Assembly: GCF_016902295.1 (NCBI RefSeq)
Contig: NZ_JACJLQ010000007.1
Location: forward strand, 45,351-109,350
Direction of reading: 5' to 3'
Length of the DNA stretch: 64,000 nucleotides
Source: Bacteroides caecigallinarum
Lineage (GTDB): Bacteria > Bacteroidota > Bacteroidia > Bacteroidales > Bacteroidaceae
Below are positions 61,917 through 64,000 of this stretch, in pieces. The position numbers and the translations under genes are program-made. The notes below the pieces were generated by a model. That model did no database searches. It saw nothing but the letters and a program-made list of their open reading frames with translations, and was not told the DNA's origin. Within the stretch, counting starts at the first letter, position 1. Every line of letters begins with the position of its first letter.

Positions 61917-62011
61917 GAGGCATTAGAAAGGATTATTTCGTATATTGTTTTTATATTTGCTAACCCTCTGAACAGATAAGATAAATTCATTATATATAGA
62001 CATCATTTTTC

Positions 62012-62737
62012 ATGGAAAAATCTGAAAATGCATTCCTGTTGCATGGCAAACCTGTAAGGGAGTATATCCTGAAACTGGCTGAAAATTCAAATAAGGAATT
62101 TGCCGAGAAATTGAATCCCGGAGTAGAGAATGTGCTTGGATTGCGTTTGCCTGATATGCGTAAGCTGGCGGCTGAAATAGCCAAAGCCGACTGGAAGGCT
62201 TATCTGGCTGATGCTCCATCGTTCTATATGGAGGAAAGGATGCTTCAGGGACTTGTGTTAGGCTATATCAGACCGGACGGGAATATTGAAGAATATCTGT
62301 CATACGTTACGCGTTTTGTTAAGATTATAAACAGCTGGTCTGTATGCGACTCTTTCAAGTTTGCCGGTAGCAAAAAATATTTCTCAGTTCATTCTGACAG
62401 AATATGGGAGTACCTTAAGTCATTCATCTATTCGGATAGAGAATATGATATACGTTTCGGGGTGGTTATGACTATGAAATATTTTATTGATGACAGCCAT
62501 ATTGACGAATTGCTTGAACTTTACGACAATATCCGTCACGAAGGATATTACGTCAGGATGGCTGTGGCATGGGCCATATCGTTCTGTTTTGTGGAATATC
62601 CCGAAAAAACGTTGGAATATATGAAACGGGCGAAACTTGACGATTTTACCTATAATAAATCCATACAGAAAACTATAGAGTCATATCGTGTTGATGGAGA
62701 CATGAAAACGTGTTTGCGCAATATGAAGAGAAAATGA
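62012..62737 (+). CDS. AlkD-like DNA alkylation repair protein
   Basis: A 241-residue all-helical HEAT-repeat protein. VENVLGLRLPDMRKLA (about 37-52), YMEERMLQGLVLGY and the catalytic-region motif INSWSVCDSFKF (Trp and Asp, near 108-119) identify the AlkD DNA glycosylase family, which removes bulky or positively charged alkylated bases without base flipping. RFGVVMTMKYFID and YVRMAVAWAISFCFVEYP are conserved helices. It has its own likely -7 box (TATATTTG, 61952-61959). The nitroreductase lipoprotein gene starts 23 bp after it and is probably cotranscribed. Confidence 0.93.
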   Translation: MEKSENAFLLHGKPVREYILKLAENSNKEFAEKLNPGVENVLGLRLPDMRKLAAEIAKADWKAYLADAPSFYMEERMLQGLVLGYIRPDGNIEEYLSYVTRFVKIINSWSVCDSFKFAGSKKYFSVHSDRIWEYLKSFIYSDREYDIRFGVVMTMKYFIDDSHIDELLELYDNIRHEGYYVRMAVAWAISFCFVEYPEKTLEYMKRAKLDDFTYNKSIQKTIESYRVDGDMKTCLRNMKRK

Positions 62738-62760
62738 ATAACAGTATAACAATTATCATT

Positions 62761-63402
62761 ATGAAAACAATTTCAAGATTATTTTTTATTGCGGGATTGG
62801 CGTCATTGTCGGCATGTACGCCGTCGCAGAAAAACATGGAGGCACAGGAAGCCGCTTCCGAGGGTAAAAACCAGGTTATAGAGACCATTATGTCGCGCAG
62901 GAGTATCCGCAAGTACAAACAGCAGCCGGTTGAGCAGGAAAAGTTGCGGCAGATACTGGAATGCGGAATCAATGCGCCCAACGGACAGAACAAACAGTCG
63001 TGGGAGATACGTGTAGTTAATCAGGAATACATTTCTGAGTTGGACTCGCTGAACAGAAGCCTTGCCATTGCTAAAGGCGCTGACGAATCAAAAATCCGTC
63101 ATACCTCATACGGAGCTCCTGTAATGATATTCATTGCCAACGATACTACATACGATTTCTCGCAGGTGGACTGCGGACTTCTCGGAGCGAATATGATTCT
63201 CACTGCAAAGTCGTTAGGATTGGGCTCATGCTGTCTTGGAGGAATAGCCAGAACAATGAAACTGCCTGAAGCGGAATCTTTGCTCAAACGTCTTGACCTG
63301 CCGGAGAACTATAATCTGCTTTATGCTATATCTTTCGGCTATCCTGATGAATCGCCGGCTGCAAAACCTAGAAAAGCAGAAAAAATCAAGTTTGTAGAGT
63401 GA
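62761..63402 (+). CDS. Nitroreductase-family lipoprotein
   Basis: A 213-residue FMN-dependent nitroreductase from MKTISRLFFIAGLASLSAC, with a lipobox (LSAC) that would place it in the cell envelope, unusual for this mostly cytoplasmic fold but recurrent in Bacteroidetes. FMN-site motifs are MSRRSIRKYKQQPV (about 43-56), NAPNGQNKQSWEI and the late LGLGSCCLGGIAR. The frame extends upstream to 62710, inside alkD, but the internal ATG gives the clear signal sequence. Physiological substrate unknown. Confidence 0.9.
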   Translation: MKTISRLFFIAGLASLSACTPSQKNMEAQEAASEGKNQVIETIMSRRSIRKYKQQPVEQEKLRQILECGINAPNGQNKQSWEIRVVNQEYISELDSLNRSLAIAKGADESKIRHTSYGAPVMIFIANDTTYDFSQVDCGLLGANMILTAKSLGLGSCCLGGIARTMKLPEAESLLKRLDLPENYNLLYAISFGYPDESPAAKPRKAEKIKFVE

Positions 63403-63550
63403 TATTTTAATAATGAAATATATTATATAAAGAAATAGCAGAAACTTTGTAGCTCCAATTTCAATAATTAATTATATAAATATATTCCTGTTTATTAGGC
63501 TATTACGTTTTTTTTGTGTAATTTTTATTGGAAAAATATTTGCGAAAAAG

Positions 63551-63581
63551 TTTGTATTATTGGAAAAAGGTTGTACCTTTG
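63551..63581 (+). promoter_or_regulatory. rRNA promoter P1
   Basis: TTTG (63551-63554), 19 bp, TACCTTTG (63574-63581), preceded by a very AT-rich stretch that could act as an UP element. Confidence 0.75.
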
Positions 63582-63746
63582 CATCCGCTTTCGAGAGGGA
63601 AGGCAGTTAAGTTGAAATGTTGAGAAGGTGGTAGAGCTGTTGTAAGGTTCTTGAGTATCTTACCTTGTTAGTATACAAGGGAGCGAGAAATGTTCCTTCG
63701 GTTTTTTATCCTCGAAAATTTTTTCGAAAAAAAATATTCGAAAAAA

Positions 63747-63778
63747 TTTGGTGATTAAAAATAAATCGCTTACCTTTG
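63747..63778 (+). promoter_or_regulatory. rRNA promoter P2
   Basis: TTTG (63747-63750), 20 bp, TACCTTTG (63771-63778), same -7 box as P1, about 200 bp from the mature 16S end. Confidence 0.8.
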
Positions 63779-63975
63779 CAAACACTTTCGCTTCCAAAAC
63801 GGAAGAAAGTTCTTTGAAAGATTTTAAATAAATAAACAAACAGAATGTAGTACAAGCGTCACATTATAATAATGTAGTGTGATGAAAAATTAAAGAATAA
63901 ACCGTCAATTAAAATAATTACGGGATCCTGGACAGAGACAAAGACATATCCTTAACGGATATATAAAAATATTTT

Positions 63976-64000
63976 ACAATGAAGAGTTTGATCCTGGCTC
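63976..64000 (+). rRNA. rrs: 16S ribosomal RNA, 5' end only
   Basis: The universal 5' sequence GAAGAGTTTGATCCTGGCTC ends at the window edge. By alignment to the E. coli numbering the mature 5' end is near 63976. The rest lies outside the window. Confidence 0.97.

Larger units (their letters stand above)
63403..63975 (+). other. rRNA operon promoter and leader region
   Basis: About 570 bp with no coding frame. It holds an AT-rich upstream stretch, two consensus promoters (63551-63581 and 63747-63778), a leader with short AAGGT/ACCTT pairing near 63640-63665, and a TTCTTTGA motif near 63811 that may be the antitermination boxA-like site. Confidence 0.75.

Noticed and set aside
61833..62012. 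Fifth sigma-54 control region using GTGCG palindromes
   Set aside because: No TGGCA-N6-TTG element lies downstream, spacing is 22 not 21 bp, and the downstream alkD-like gene has a normal TATATTTG box.

Overview
The window looks like chromosome of a gut-type Bacteroidales (Bacteroides, Phocaeicola or Prevotella relatives). The reasons are SusC/SusD pairs, an ECF sigma/FecR/TonB receptor set, a hybrid two-component PUL regulator, DUF4249 and DUF2023 proteins, FtsX permeases ending in the (I/N)PAE(I/V)(I/M)K(S/T)E tail, and Bacteroidetes-type promoters (TTTG about 20 bp before TAnnTTTG). The right edge enters a 16S rRNA gene behind two tandem promoters.

Layout. 1-1291: a truncated AAA-ATPase/nuclease-like gene. 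1425-7238 (minus strand): ECF sigma, FecR, TonB receptor, DUF4249 lipoprotein and a small barrel, followed by a tiny 37-residue lipoprotein. 7353-13997: a mixed housekeeping stretch with a porin, a zinc-type CDF exporter, flavodoxin plus DUF2023, a YbaN-like protein, a DKNYY-repeat protein, an SDR and a pyridoxamine kinase. 14369-19285: a DbpA-like helicase, then serC, serA and DUF1015, the serine branch. 19499-33351: a compact beta-glucan utilisation locus (hybrid sensor, GH16, SusC, SusD, surface glycan-binding protein, GH3). 33567-36055: an IMPACT-family protein and two L,D-transpeptidase-like proteins.

36050-54994 is the most interesting region. A membrane histidine kinase and an NtrC-type sigma-54 activator face a TolC/HlyD pair, three intact FtsX-type ABC permeases, a fourth decayed permease and one ABC ATPase. 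Four transcription starts in this block share one promoter design: two 14-bp GTGCG-N4-CGCAC-like palindromes exactly 21 bp apart, then a sigma-54-like -24/-12 element exactly 70 bp after the start of the second palindrome. I read this as one activator driving one exporter regulon from four promoters. Two AAA-ATPase/PD-(D/E)XK genes sit inside the block. Each has its own sigma-A-type promoter, and each lies just upstream of a sigma-54 control region without damaging it. They are mosaics of one another and relatives of the gene at the left edge.

54999-63402 holds a DUF2721 protein, a small unknown protein followed by a tripartite RND efflux pump (adaptor, inner-membrane pump, NodT-type outer-membrane factor), an AlkD-like DNA glycosylase and a nitroreductase lipoprotein. 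After the pump there is an array of four palindromes spaced exactly 22 bp apart that merges into a terminator. No tRNA gene, CRISPR array or insertion sequence was recognised.
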